Source: Lineus longissimus
Taxonomy: Eukaryota > Nemertea > Pilidiophora > Heteronemertea > Lineidae
Reading direction: 5' to 3'
NCBI RefSeq assembly: GCF_910592395.1
Contig: NC_088320.1
Span: forward strand, 14,446,501-14,510,500
Length of the DNA: 64,000 nucleotides
The notes below the pieces were generated by a model, which saw only the letters and a program-made list of their open reading frames with translations, searched no databases and had not been told where the DNA came from. Each line of letters starts with the position of its first letter. Position 1 is the stretch's first letter. Positions 1-10,238 of the stretch are shown piece after piece. A program made the position numbers and the translations under genes.

Positions 1-1569
1 GCAAAGGACGTATCCGAAACAGAACGACAGATGTACCTCGTGTGGTGGAATGACCTTGGGGTGGAACGTCAGGGTGTGATAGTTAGAGAACATCCCCAGC
101 TTTCCGTCTTTGCTGTTTCCCCAGGATGGCGATCTGGCTTTTATCAAAGGGAAGTATCCATGATGGTTCCAGTATAAAAAACGAAACTGTTGCATTTGCA
201 TGCTCTATTACAGGGGAGTGTCTCCATTTGGGACCAAAAACAAGACACACAAACACACACGCACGCACACACACACACCAAGTTTACAAATTACTAGTTC
301 TAATTAATGGAGGGATTATTCTGGGACATCATTTTGCAGTTTCTCTGCTCTTAAACTTTGTGTCTCACGTTTGTTTCAGGTATGGCATTTCTAGGAGACG
401 GAAAAGCAAGGATGATCGCCAGCTTCCGGATAATCAACAAGAGGTAATCGACACTTTTCACGCTGATATTGCTGTTTTGTTGGCTTTCCAGCCCGAGTTC
501 ATCCTTAATATCGACGAAACATTTGCCTTGTTTGATGCAGTTCCAAACTACACCTTAGACGACCGAGGAAATAGGCAAGTGAACATCACATCTTCACGAG
601 GAAATCCACGTCTCGGCTGTTCGGTGACACTTGGCATTACTAGCGATGGAAGGAAGATGGCGGTTCACATTACATTCAAAACCCCCACTAGAGCTGCAAC
701 GGCGGAGATAGAGGCAGACCCCCTTGAGAATGTTCACGTAAGTGGGAGATTCTTTCAAGATTTTCTCAAGTATTGGCACGCATGTAAAAACTTCTCTATC
801 CACCGCCCCTCGTTACTCTGTGCTCACACTTCTCGCTTCCCTTCTCACGATATTTGACCCCCCCCCCCTTATCCCTACCGCAATAACCACATTCCTGAGG
901 TAGCAAATCATACATCAGAAGTATGATAACCATGCACGTGGTGCGGCCTGCGAAAAGGTGTTTTCGGAAAACGTCATAAACGCAAGTTTATCAGTTGTCA
1001 ATGATAATCTGCACCCAAAATCATTTCACAGGGTCCAATGGAATGTTGAGATGACTGACAAGGTTTTGCTCATTCACTGAAATGTGGCATAGCTTTTCAG
1101 CCAGTATAATTATCTTGCAGACTGCCCAGGGGTCGCCACAATAATAGAATACATCGACCAGGTACTCGAGCCATTCGTCGGCGAGGACACAACCTATCTC
1201 CACCTGTGGGACCGTGCGAGGGTCCATCTCAATGAGGAAGTTGCTATCCGAATCATCCAGCTTGGGGCACTAATTCAACTGATCCCAGCTAAGTCTACGC
1301 CATTATTACAGCCTCTAGACCTAACAGTGATTGGCAGCTTCAAGACAAAACTTCGACATGCATGGCAAGCATGGAAGACGGCCCACACACTGGCTGACGG
1401 TGCCTGCCCCCAAATTACCCTACTTGAGGTTGCCAATCTGATTGGGAGGGCATGGGAAGAAGTTCCACAACTCGTGATTTTCAATGGATTTCGAGCGGCT
1501 GGTCTTGTGCAGGACGATGCAGCAGAGGGGGAGGCTCTTGCAGACGCCGTGAGATGCCGAAGAGAATGA
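1..1569 (+). CDS. pogo-family transposase gene, 5' end cut by the window (element A)
   Basis: This encodes a DDE transposase of the pogo/Tigger (CENP-B-like) type. The first ~165 bases read as a CENPB-type HTH segment (WWNDLG... then GWRSGFYQR). An intron follows, with a CAG acceptor at 377-379. Exon 2 (380 to about 741) holds the first catalytic aspartate in NIDETFALFD and the GNPRLGC signature. Exon 3 (about 1121-1569, after TTGCAG) holds the second aspartate in LWDRARVHL and the third in LLQPLDLTVIGSFK, then the usual SWxxV-like tail. The donor at 742 and the acceptor at 1120 keep phase 1, so exons 2 and 3 join in frame. No stop interrupts these exons and all three catalytic Asp are present. 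The donor of exon 1 is not resolved. It is a relative of the two pogo transposases at 45.9-50.3 kb. The 742-1120 intron holds nothing recognisable. Confidence 0.75.
245..280. repeat. (CA)n microsatellite
   Basis: Imperfect CA/CG dinucleotide run inside the first visible intron of pogo element A. Confidence 0.8.
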
Positions 1570-2580
1570 TGGACCTCATTTCATTCCTGTAATTGAACAA
1601 GAGGAAAAAGACTAAATGTCATTGGCGGAATAAAAAATACCCTATCGGTATTCTTGGTATAAAGTCGTCTTCGTTTTTTTGTGTCACCCTTTGTAAACAA
1701 AAACCAGCGTGAGCCCTGCACTCGTGCCGATTCACCCATCACCATAGTGTCCAGCGACGTCTGGCTAAACAATAAGATACGATAGGTCAGTGACCACAAG
1801 ACCTAGACTGCCAGTTTGTTGGGTGAAGTCCCACATTAGGAATAGAAAGGTATTGCCATGTAAATAATCGCTACTCCACAAATGACGCCTACCCACGGTA
1901 GGCCTTTACGTCCATCGTGGTACCCAGAGTGTACACTATACAATTTGACAGACGGACCTCTCCGGCAAGAGGATCCAATATTTGGCACTTTGTACTCCTC
2001 ATGACCATCACACTCACTCATGACAGGCAGTTTTGGCCAAAAACAGGTGTGCATATAATGTGATACTGTTTCTTAACTAATGCCTGTTCGGTTGTAAGGG
2101 GGGGAAATTAGCGTCATTTTGAGACCATATAACCATTACAATCCTCTAAAAACTGCGAACGCTTGGTAGGGGTTGAAAAGTGGCAATTTCATTAAAAAAT
2201 TGAGATAATCCAAGTTGAACTAATCTCTTTTTGGTATCAGTAAAAAATAATATTCTACGAAGTAATATAATTATAGCACACAAGCACTCAACATCTAAAA
2301 ATCAAAATGGATAATCAGTCATTTCAAAAGACCAATTGTTCTTTATTATTCTGTCGATACTGGTCAATAGTGGTTTGCTCGTTTTCTTCAGTGAACGTGT
2401 CCTCATATAAGTGTACAATTCATGTATGTTGCATTTTGCAATCGAACCACGTCCTGGCATCAGTGGTTTTCAATACACTCCGCCTCTCGATATTAGAATC
2501 TTGTTGAATATTTCATATACGTCATATACTGTACGTGGTAGGAGTATCAAAAGCCTGAATCCAGGATAATCAAACTGTTA
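1570..2580. other. no gene recognised
   Basis: AT-rich sequence downstream of pogo element A. Short open frames occur here, but none shows a domain, repeat or splice structure that I can support. The 3' terminal repeat of element A should lie here but was not identified. Confidence 0.5.
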
Positions 2581-2586
2581 ACCGTT

Positions 2587-2663
2587 AAGTAATGAATAAC
2601 TCCACCAAACTATCCAGCGTTATGCATACATGTCGAGTGGAGTTATTCAATACTTTACGGGTG
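2587..2663. repeat. small inverted repeat (hairpin)
   Basis: The word AATAACTCCAC near 2592 recurs inverted as GTGGAGTTATT near 2637. The pairing extends to about 20 bp with a few mismatches, around a loop of roughly 35 bases. It may be a small MITE or fold-back remnant. Confidence 0.45.
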
Positions 2664-3021
2664 CGTGGATTTATTGCTGTCGTATACTTATAATTCGTTT
2701 GTGACAATCGGCACATGCAATGATATGGATTTTATATGGCTGCATAAGTTGTATTTTGCAACACAGTGCATGAACTATGCAGGTCGACAAGAAAAAGGTA
2801 AAGGGGATTTTGAACGACCATCGCTTCGGCCTAGTTTTTACGTCTCGGGCGGTAAAAATCAACCTTCTCAATTCCTGTTTTTAAGTCCGCCGCATATCAT
2901 GATCAATTAGAATGATAAGCATGGTGAGCATAGGGCATGTAATACATGTAATCCATTCAGAAACCTGTGTATGACTTGACAATGCATCAATTGCCTTGAC
3001 ACAGACTGAGGGGCAGTATGG

Positions 3022-3568
3022 CCGCCGAATCGGTAGATGTCGTCCTATACCTAAATATTACCCGGGACCAAACTGGGTAGTCCTAAAAGTTACCCAGGAT
3101 CGTCCTGGGTGGGACACTGAACATTACCCAGTTTGAAATTCGCGCATTTTTTCAACCTGCGGGCGAGGTTCTTGAAAACGGTACTTTAAGCTTTTTGCAG
3201 TGCACGAATTTATGACATTTATCGAAATGGCTGTCAAAGTTTTTATTGATCGTTTAAAAGCGTATTCAGCATCAACCCTGTCGTTAAGAGAGGCTAATTT
3301 CGTAAGGCAGATAAAATTTTTTAAAAAAGATTGAAGTCGTGAATGGTGTTTTTAAGCTCCGCGAAGGGGCAAAACAGATCAATGTCCTGAATATCGCCAA
3401 AGCACATGATTTCGTGTCTTCCTGAACTAAAAACAAACCAATCTCAACCTCGCCCGCAGGTTGAAAAAATGTGCGAATTTCATACTTGGTAATGTTTAGT
3501 GTCCTAAAAGGTTGGTCCTGGGTAGTGTTTAGTTATACCCAGGACGACATCTACCGGTTCGGCAGCCG
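3022..3568. mobile_element. MITE with ~150-bp terminal inverted repeats
   Basis: The left end (CCGCCGAATCGGTAGATGTC) and the inverted right end (GACATCTACCGGTTCGGCAG) match. The match continues inward through about 150 bases of homologous sequence, including the segment CAACCTGCGGGCGAGGTT on both sides. The element is 547 bp and is flanked on both sides by TATGG (3017-3021 and 3569-3573), a plausible target duplication. It carries no coding capacity. Related CCCAGG-rich fragments occur near 30330 and 56750. Confidence 0.75.
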
Positions 3569-3968
3569 TATGGGCATTGCACTGATCCTACGAATTTGGC
3601 TTTAATATCTTTTCACTTGATAAAAAAGGAATGTGTTCGATTAGGCATTTGGCTTCCATGAGGAACATTGGCGCAATAGTTCCCTACGATGTGTTGCCAT
3701 TTCAACGGATAAGATGATGATAGTTTGTTGAACTAAAGCAGAGAGAGAGCGGGCCATTTTGTGGCAATCGAGACGAAACCATAATTACTGACGAGGCCGT
3801 GGGAGAGCCGCTGCAATTTACATCAACTAATTTGAATAGCACAAGTTCAGTTTTTTTTTATTTAGAATTAAGGCACCACATCTCCCATGCTAATTCTCGT
3901 TTGAAGTTAAGACGCCCGCACGCAAAACCTAAATAGTCGCTACAATCATGACATTGTTACGAAACGAA

Positions 3969-4074
3969 ATGATGATGACCATGATGATGATGATGATGCT
4001 AATGCAAATACTTATCATTTTCACATGTCTCACTCAGTATGCCTACGCCGTGCAGAGGGAGGAGGAAAGCATCG
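3969..4074 (+). CDS. PAN gene 1, exon 1: signal peptide
   Basis: This reads as an ATG-rich start followed by a hydrophobic stretch (LMQILIIFTCLTQYAYA) and then VQREEESI, and ends at a GTGAGT donor. Its 106 bases leave phase 1, exactly what the PAN exon at 28842 needs. Joining 3969-4074, 28842-29180 and 30019-30278 gives 705 bases, 234 codons plus stop, with no internal stop. That predicts a small secreted protein: signal peptide plus two Cys-rich PAN/Apple-like modules. The same exon ending (EEESI or EEESM before a GT donor) recurs at 32528-32606 and 37064, each near further copies of this family, which supports it as a true exon. Linking it to exons 24.8 kb away is inference. Confidence 0.6.
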
Positions 4075-4785
4075 GTGAGTTAGAATCACCTTGGTGTTGT
4101 TGGTGTCGTCCAACGAGATAACATTGTGTTCATCTCGCATCCCGAAAGGAAAATTGATTGACAGTTTGTTCCGTGGATAGCAAGCAGACTGCACAATTAA
4201 ATGGTAGACATTTATATTCGATTGGCGTGAGTGTTTCGATGTTATAGAACAGCCGACAATCCCGCTGGAAGCATGTGGGTCATGCCGCGCAGATTTTTTT
4301 AGCCAAAATCAAAGCCTCAACCACCATTTGTCTTCAGGATTCCAAGCGTAGTGGTTGAGACTTGAGCCAGAAGAGAAATGCTTATGGACGTTACAGAATA
4401 TGAGGTATATTGCATGAATCTGTCTCAGCAGGAAGCCCACATCGGTATGGAGAAATGTTAATTACTGTTGGTCTTCTCCAAGTGTGGATGACCTGCACCA
4501 GAGTCTTTCATATAAACAGTCAGGCAACTAGCGAACCTACTGTATGGTTTCAATATAAAAAAACACCGCCAGTTTCAAAGACGTGCCTTGGGACAGAGCT
4601 CTATTGGGTCACGCGTGGCCCTAAGCCAATTCTGCACATTAACTGGAACTCGAACAATTCTCAAGCTATTACAAACGCTCCGTTTTAAAGTAAATGCCAG
4701 CTTCAAATTCACTGATTCACTGATTCACGAAACTGCCTATCGAATGATGTCACCAGAACACTCGCCCAAGCGTTAGTCTTATCAA

Positions 4786-5307
4786 GGCTAGACTATTGCA
4801 ACGCTATGCTGTTTGACATCAACGAGGAACTCTTGCAGAAGCTACAAGTGGTCCAAAACAATGCCGCGCGACTGGTCATGCGAGTTCGAAGACGTGATCA
4901 CATTACGCCAATTCTAAAGGAGCTTCACTGGCTACCTATTCGAGCACGAATAGAGTTTAAGATTCTAACACTCGTCCACAAATGTATCAATGGCAGTGCG
5001 CCAGCATACTTGACAGAACTGCTAAAACTGTACTCACCAGCCAGGCCCCTGAGATCAGAAGCACGGGCGCTCCTCATTGAACCACTGTTCAACACTGATA
5101 AGTTTGGAGGCCGAGCTTTCTCCAGGAGTGCCCCTAAGCTATGGAATAGCCTAAACAGTAACATTAGAAACAATACTTACAATGCATTCAGGGGACATAT
5201 AAAAACATAACTCTATAGTCAATACTACAACTCGACGGGAGGGCGCACTTGAACAGGACTAATTCTGGAAAGTTGCGCCATATAAATAACAATTTTAGTA
5301 TTTATTA
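4786..5307 (+). pseudogene. non-LTR retrotransposon RT, C-terminal fragment
   Basis: The open frame 4786-5210 starts inside a reverse transcriptase at the motif RLDYCNAML. It continues through QNNAARLVMR, LHWLPIRARIEFKIL and the GGRAFSRSAPKLWNSLP-like tail that closes many CR1/L2-type polymerases of marine invertebrates. The catalytic palm with YxDD is missing upstream, so this is a 5'-truncated insertion, as target-primed retrotransposons often leave. The region after the stop, to about 5307, looks like a short 3' UTR ending in AT-rich sequence (GCGCCATATAAATAAC). It lies in intron 1 of PAN gene 1 in the same orientation. It has no capacity to move on its own. Confidence 0.8.
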
Positions 5308-5309
5308 AG

Positions 5310-7285
5310 GCTCAGAAATGTACTTTGAAAGCCATGGCTGTCATTTTAATTTGGTCCCGGACAGGTCAGGAATACGCTGATGTGCATGTAGGAATATCCA
5401 CGTGTGAGTGTGATTATGTTCAGGGCGAAGTCTCTGTTTGCAATATATGTGAGTTCCCATTGTATTTTAAACGCCATTGCTGGTAGCTGGTGAACTGTTG
5501 TATTCGATCTTAGTTTGATCGAGGTATTTGGTTCGGAACTATAATTTTTCATGGACTTTTCATGACAGAGAGTGAAAATGTGAGAGTTCTCTGATTTTGT
5601 AGTTTGTCCACCGTAGTGTAGGTGGCAGCACCTGACGGTCTTGAATTAAAATATGGGACTAGTTTCCAATGAGTTTCTCAGTAAAATTACTTGTTTCTAG
5701 GCCTGTTTATGTGACTCCAGGTAATAATCTATTTTAACTCTAAAACGAAAGTGTCACGTGACAAGGTGTTAGATTTGAAAGTGTACTCATTTTCGTATAA
5801 TTTCATATTTTTCAGAAACAAAGTTTACAGAAACCATCCCGTCGTTCATTATTCCTTCGTATTTGTCAAAAACACCGATGAGTTTTAATGCCCACTGCCC
5901 GCCAATACGTGTGATATAGTTATAACCGTCCTTTTCAGACTGGACTGAGTAGTAAAAGCAAGCATTCGCCACAACCTGTGGAGTAACATGCGGATACCGA
6001 TGAAAGCGATGACTATGTCACCGAACACTTTCCAAGGAGCCCCACCGAACCGTTCCAAGCTGCCACGTTGTCATCAATAGAAAGAAGAGGTGCTTTCATG
6101 ATGCTTCTACAAAGAGCCCTACCCCGCCACTTCTACCAACTGGGCAGCTTCCTTCACTTGAAAGGAAGGGGCGTCATCTTGATGCACACGATCACGAAAG
6201 ATGCGTTCGCGACATAACGCCCGTCGATTTTCTTCCTCTATAATAACTAGTGCAGCTGCCATTGTCTATATCCGAGACGTTCTCGAAACTAAGTGTGCGC
6301 TGCGTGTGCCCACCCACCACTTGTGGACACAAAGGGCCATATAAATAAAAACTAGCATTTGCTTTCTCTTACCGATATTGAAAGATTTGCTGGGACTCGT
6401 ATAATTAATACCTTAGTAAATTCGCGGAAATTGAATTTTTTGCTACAAGCCAAAGCAAAATTAGATTAGTGATAGGTTGAGTAAAAAAAACCCTGTTAGC
6501 TCCCCTATCGGGTAACTTCTTCTATGAAATCATACCGTGTGTATCATATGTCAGGAATGCATTAGACAATTAGGGCACCACCTTAGTCACAGAAGAAGAA
6601 AAATTAGCAAGAAATTATTGAGACGTTCATGTAGGTTATGAAGAGAACAAGAGATAATGAAAAAAATAGAATTCTTTAAAAACCCTTTTTTACCTATTTA
6701 TGCCATTTTGTGTACCTATTTTTCCTGTACCTTTCTGTCCACCGGTATCTTTTTCCTTTACCTTTTTTTCCTTTACATATTTTAGCTAGATTCACATACC
6801 CTACATTCAGGATGTAAACATTACTACCTACCTAGCGGAGATAGATTTTGTAAAGCACTTGTTCAAAGTTACATAACACGATGGAAGAACTTAAATTAAC
6901 TTCCTGGTTGTGAAAAAGGCTTGTGCCAATAATTACAAGATGATATATCACATGAACTTATCACCTCAGGGGACAAAAATTGCCAAAATGGTGTTCCGGA
7001 AAGAATCTATGGTTTAATTGGTGTAAAAGCATTTAAAAACGGGAAATAGAGTAGTAAAAGTCAGCTCGTTCTGGTATTTTAACGAATTTAAATTGATAAA
7101 GATTTTGATCTGACTGACCGACCAGGTCGAAGATTCACAAATGAAATGACTTCAATACTTGAAACTACAATGTAGTTTTATAGAGCCGTTTTATACAACA
7201 CCAGTCTTAGACAAGATGATACGTTAATTTCTGGGGTAAACACACTCAGTCCATCACCAAAAACAACCTTTTAAAAGAGAAAATC
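5310..7285. other. no gene recognised
   Basis: About 2 kb of AT-rich intronic sequence. A pyrimidine-rich stretch at 6680-6780 (TTTTTCCTTTACC-like repeats) is the only visible structure. No coding region or terminal repeat is supported. Confidence 0.5.
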
Positions 7286-7324
7286 ATTTTTTTGTAGAAA
7301 TGGAGGACAAGTTGGATAAACCAA

Positions 7325-7660
7325 TTGGAAACCCACACAAAAACAGGCCTACGTAAACTTTCATCTTTAGTGAAAGCAGATGGTTCTGTGTTGAATATAA
7401 AGCATAATGGTGAGGATATCGCTATCGCCTCAGGAGAAGTAGTAGCTGATTATGTTAGGAATATCCTCAATACCCAAGACGAAGAAATAGAAATGCACCT
7501 TCATAATTATCCACCAACGGCTGAGCCGTCCACATCAGCAAATATTATCCTTTGGAGAAAAAAACACTGCGGAAACCAGTTTTAAAGAGAATATTGTTGA
7601 CAAATCAGGTAACCGGATTGATAAGATAATTGACACAACCAATGAAGAAGTCTTTAACTC
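7325..7660 (+). pseudogene. Polinton remnant: unassigned protein leading into the coiled-coil gene
   Basis: An open frame from 7325 (KLSSLVKADGSVLNIKHNG) runs to 7585. A one-base frame change near 7550 then leads into SGNRIDKIIDTTNEE. The last segment is repeated almost exactly at 7954-7990 (RIDKVIDTTNEE), where it continues into the coiled-coil protein. This suggests a local duplication that brackets the inverted capsid fragment. No domain is recognised. Confidence 0.5.
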
Positions 7661-7661
7661 T

Positions 7662-7860
7662 ATCTGGGATATCTTGTTTTGTAGGCTTTGGTGGAGTTGG
7701 GCCTGGTGGTTTTGGGCCAGGTGGGGTTATACCATGTCAAATATATTATGTCCGCCTTAATGGGAAATTTGTAAAACGGCGCGTGGGTTGACAGCAATTC
7801 AAAGTCAATTGGGATTTTGTACTTCTTGTCAAATATTACTTTCAACGGCATATACTGATT
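7662..7860 (-). pseudogene. Polinton remnant: major capsid protein, middle fragment
   Basis: On the minus strand, FDKKYKIPIDFELL and HAPFYKFPI align with FDKKYKIPLDFELF and HAPFYKFPI of the complete element's capsid gene (25719-26975). Homology then stops. It is inverted relative to the C-terminal capsid fragment at 8395, so the old capsid gene has been broken and part of it inverted. Confidence 0.7.
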
Positions 7861-7944
7861 TCAGAATGAATGACATGATCCCTCCAATAATGCCTTGCAT
7901 GGCTGCAGCTGATTTCTTTGCTACTTCTTTAAACCACTCCACGA

Positions 7945-8375
7945 ATTTCTGACCGGATTGATAAGGTAATTGACACAACCAATGAAGAATGGATAGCACT
8001 TGGGTTTAGTGAAAATGCAATGAGGGAAGGAAGGGGGACAAAAAAGCCGGGAGTCGATTTCGCAGCTGTAAAGATGGTTAAGGATAGGCAGATTGAAGAC
8101 TTAGAAGCAGAGAAAGAGAGATCGAATGAGAAATCGCTTAACACATCTTCTGATCACTTCATTGAGGAAACTAACCTCAAAAAGAAAATAGTTGAATTAG
8201 AAGACGAATTATATGAAGAAAAAGGCAAAGGTCTGGAAGATAAGTAATGAGAGAGAATCACAAACCCAAAGATTGAAACGTTTAATAATTAATGTTCTAA
8301 AACAACCAGACTCAAAGATCTCTCTGAAAGATAGATTAAGATTACTCTTTAGGCCTAACCACTGGGGGAATTGTA
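7945..8375 (+). pseudogene. Polinton remnant: coiled-coil protein
   Basis: The frame ending at 8247 (LGFSENAMREGRG, DRQIEDLEAEKE) and, after a one-base shift, the frame from 8213 (ERESQTQRLKRLIINVLKQP) match the coiled-coil gene at 12241-13126 of the complete Polinton (LGFTESALRELRG, DRESQTRRIKRLIVDVLKKP). Homology breaks off at RLRLLFR, just where the intact protein enters its membrane segment. The sequence then fuses to capsid sequence. Confidence 0.7.
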
Positions 8376-8394
8376 ACTGTGGTAAAGGTAATTT

Positions 8395-8700
8395 CATGAA
8401 GGCTGTAACACCTTTTAAAAAACACTTCATGCCCGAAGACCTTAAGGAGACACACGATTGTAATTTAACTCTTGAAAAGTATTATGGTGATGATAACTAT
8501 TTTGTGTTGTGGATTGACTTGCCAACCACAGTAGCTAATAAATTACATGGTACGGGATAGCGTTGCAAAACACAAAAGATGGAATCCAGTTGGCTATCAC
8601 AAAAGACAGAACAAGAGATCCGTACAAAAGGCATATCTTTATTATTTTAGACGCAAAATTAAATGTTCAAGATTCTCAAATTGTGAGCATCATGCACTAA
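8395..8700 (+). pseudogene. Polinton remnant: major capsid protein, C-terminal fragment
   Basis: KKHFMPEDLKETHDCNLTLE, EKYYGDDN and NKLHGTG match the last quarter of the capsid protein encoded at 25719-26975. After 8560 the match continues in another frame (NTKDGIQLAITK, then the final residues before a stop at 8698). It is fused upstream to the coiled-coil fragment, so an internal deletion joined two genes that lie 12 kb apart in the complete element. Confidence 0.7.
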
Positions 8701-8724
8701 TTACCTGATTTTTGTGGTTTATAG

Positions 8725-8961
8725 ATGGAGAGAATAGACAGGAAAGATGTTGTTAATACGCTTTACAGAAGTTTTGTTTTGTCGGGAATTACAATTGGCT
8801 ACAGCTTTGTGATGAGGAGGTTTTTGAAAATGAAAACTGGCGAACCAAGCCAGGCAGATATCAGTGAATTTCTAAAACTCGGGTTGATGATTACGATTGT
8901 TAATTTATCTGCAGAATACTTATACAACACTGGTTTCATCCAACGGAATCCCATGAAATAA
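8725..8961 (+). CDS. Polinton remnant: 78-aa membrane protein, open frame kept
   Basis: A complete 78-residue frame aligns end to end with the 78-aa protein at 25431-25667 (both begin with a short polar head, share a GYS...LKRFLR-like core, and end in a YLY...I.RN.MK tail). It has one or two hydrophobic segments. It follows the capsid fragment by 25 bases in the same direction, as in the complete element. Its function is unknown. Homologues sit next to capsid genes in Polinton-type elements, so a virion or membrane role is possible. It is the only part of the old copy without a visible break. Confidence 0.65.
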   Translation: MERIDRKDVVNTLYRSFVLSGITIGYSFVMRRFLKMKTGEPSQADISEFLKLGLMITIVNLSAEYLYNTGFIQRNPMK

Positions 8962-9019
8962 ATCCCTTTGATAAATCCCTTTGATAAATGAAATTAATCC
9001 AGAGATCCTTTTTTTTTAT

Positions 9020-9520
9020 GAACCTTTTAATGCAATTATTTCTGGTTGTACAAATTGCTGAAAGATGCACTTCGACCTAGATTTGTTGGAGACTTACTAC
9101 AAAGGACATTTCAAAGACATCATTCTGCTTTGCCCGACCTTTGAACACAGTCAAACATACAACCGAGGATGGATTTTCAAAGATCGAAATCTCATTGCTA
9201 TTGACCCCAATATTGTGAAAAGTGACCTGAATAAAACATTACTTGCTGCCATGGAAGTTGACAAAGGTTCAAACACCCTTTTTATCATTGACGATTGTGC
9301 TAATTTGCAGGACAGTAAAAAGAAGGCTAGCGAACTTTGTAAATTTGCAGTTTCAGGAGGGCATTACGGAGTTACTATTTGGTAGTTAGTTCAAAAATAA
9401 AATTCTATTGAGAAGGACTTCCGGGAGAATATTCGTATGTTAGTACTATTTTTTAACAAAGATGAAGAGTCAATGAAAATAGCGTAACAAGAAAACGACA
9501 TAATTCCCAAAAATTAAAGG
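9020..9520 (+). pseudogene. Polinton remnant: packaging ATPase
   Basis: This matches the ATPase at 23564-24185: HFDLDLLE, a Walker B-like TLFIIDDCANL, and ENIRMLVLFFNKDEESMK. The Walker A segment is destroyed because the glycine codon before the invariant lysine is TGA (near 9059). At least three further stops follow (near 9383, 9400 and 9484). Here the ATPase is on the same strand as the capsid and membrane genes; in the complete element it faces them. Either this copy was rearranged or it belongs to a lineage with another gene order. Confidence 0.75.
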
Positions 9521-9544
9521 GATTTAATTTTAGATATTTTTAGA

Positions 9545-10049
9545 AAAAATGAGTCATCTAGGTTGATTTTTAGAATTTCAGAGAGAATCTTTAGTTCTTA
9601 AATGAGCATAGAAACACTAATTTTTAACCATTTTGCTTTTTCGTATGAGTCATAGGCAAACTCAGTATGTTTTTTGGTTGCTAACGACATCCTATATCTA
9701 GCAACGAGGAGCGGCGTTCACGCTGTTACTATCCACCAGCCATCAGAACTCCCAAGCCCAACACTAGCAACACTAGCAACCAGCCGGAGATAGATATGCC
9801 GTCAGTCGGATTCGAACCGCTATGACACGAAACGTAATCAGTGATAGTTTCTGAACGTGTTATTGTAAGGCCATTCATTGTGGGATGACGGATCGCATCG
9901 TTACAGTAGTGCGTTGTGTGTAGAGTGATGTGATATTTGGTATGCAAAAGTGAATTGGGAGGGACATGTGTACGTTCTGTAGGTTGGTGGTGTATTAGGT
10001 GCAGGATTTTTGTTGAAATATCTGACTTAGGTGTGTTTACGTGATGACC
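9545..10049. other. short spacer between the two Polintons
   Basis: About 500 bases without a supported gene. The open minus-strand frame across 9729-10112 runs into the Polinton terminal repeat and is probably fortuitous. A tRNA-like B box (TTCGAACC on the plus strand near 9811) is present. Confidence 0.45.
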
Positions 10050-10055
10050 GTTTTT
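10050..10055. repeat. left target-site duplication GTTTTT
   Basis: The six bases next to the left inverted repeat are identical to 28036-28041 at the right end. Confidence 0.85.
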
Positions 10056-10224
10056 AGAATGATAATATTGGGGTGCTAGGAATCCTAGGTATTTTGAAGC
10101 CCTTTTGACCAAAGCCCTTACAGGCCTTTGGTCTCAAAAGGGCTTCAAATTAGCCTAGAAAACCCCTAAGAACAAGCCACCCCAGTATTATCATTCTTAG
10201 GGAATACTATAGCTCAATGGGTTA
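10056..10224 (+). repeat. Polinton left terminal inverted repeat
   Basis: It matches the reverse complement of 27882-28035 with few differences, plus a 15-base insertion near 10103. It is itself an interrupted palindrome. It begins AGAATGATAATA and, about 140 bases in, runs GTATTATCATTCT. Inside this, GAAGCCCTTTTGA pairs with TCTCAAAAGGGCTTC. The inner 30 bases (TTAGGGAATACTATAGCTCA) are outside the palindrome but are shared by both ends. Confidence 0.9.
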
Positions 10225-10238
10225 TTTCCTTAAAATAA

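Larger units (their letters stand above)
7290..9540. mobile_element. old, rearranged Polinton remnant
   Basis: Six segments match proteins of the complete Polinton at 10-28 kb: a coiled-coil protein, two parts of the major capsid protein, the 78-aa membrane protein and the packaging ATPase. The order and strands differ from the complete element, and several segments carry stops or shifts, so this is a separate, older and internally deleted copy. I found no terminal repeats for it. It ends about 0.5 kb before the younger Polinton. The parts are listed separately. Confidence 0.8.

Noticed and set aside
9798-9892. Possible tRNA: perfect B box and complementary TGACGG ends
   Set aside because: The 95-base span, poor T-stem and absence of a convincing A box or anticodon arm make a functional tRNA unlikely. 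It may be a SINE remnant.
9729-10112. 127-aa minus-strand frame with a hydrophobic C-terminus
   Set aside because: It runs from host spacer into the Polinton terminal repeat, so the frame exists only because of the insertion. No homology or start signal.
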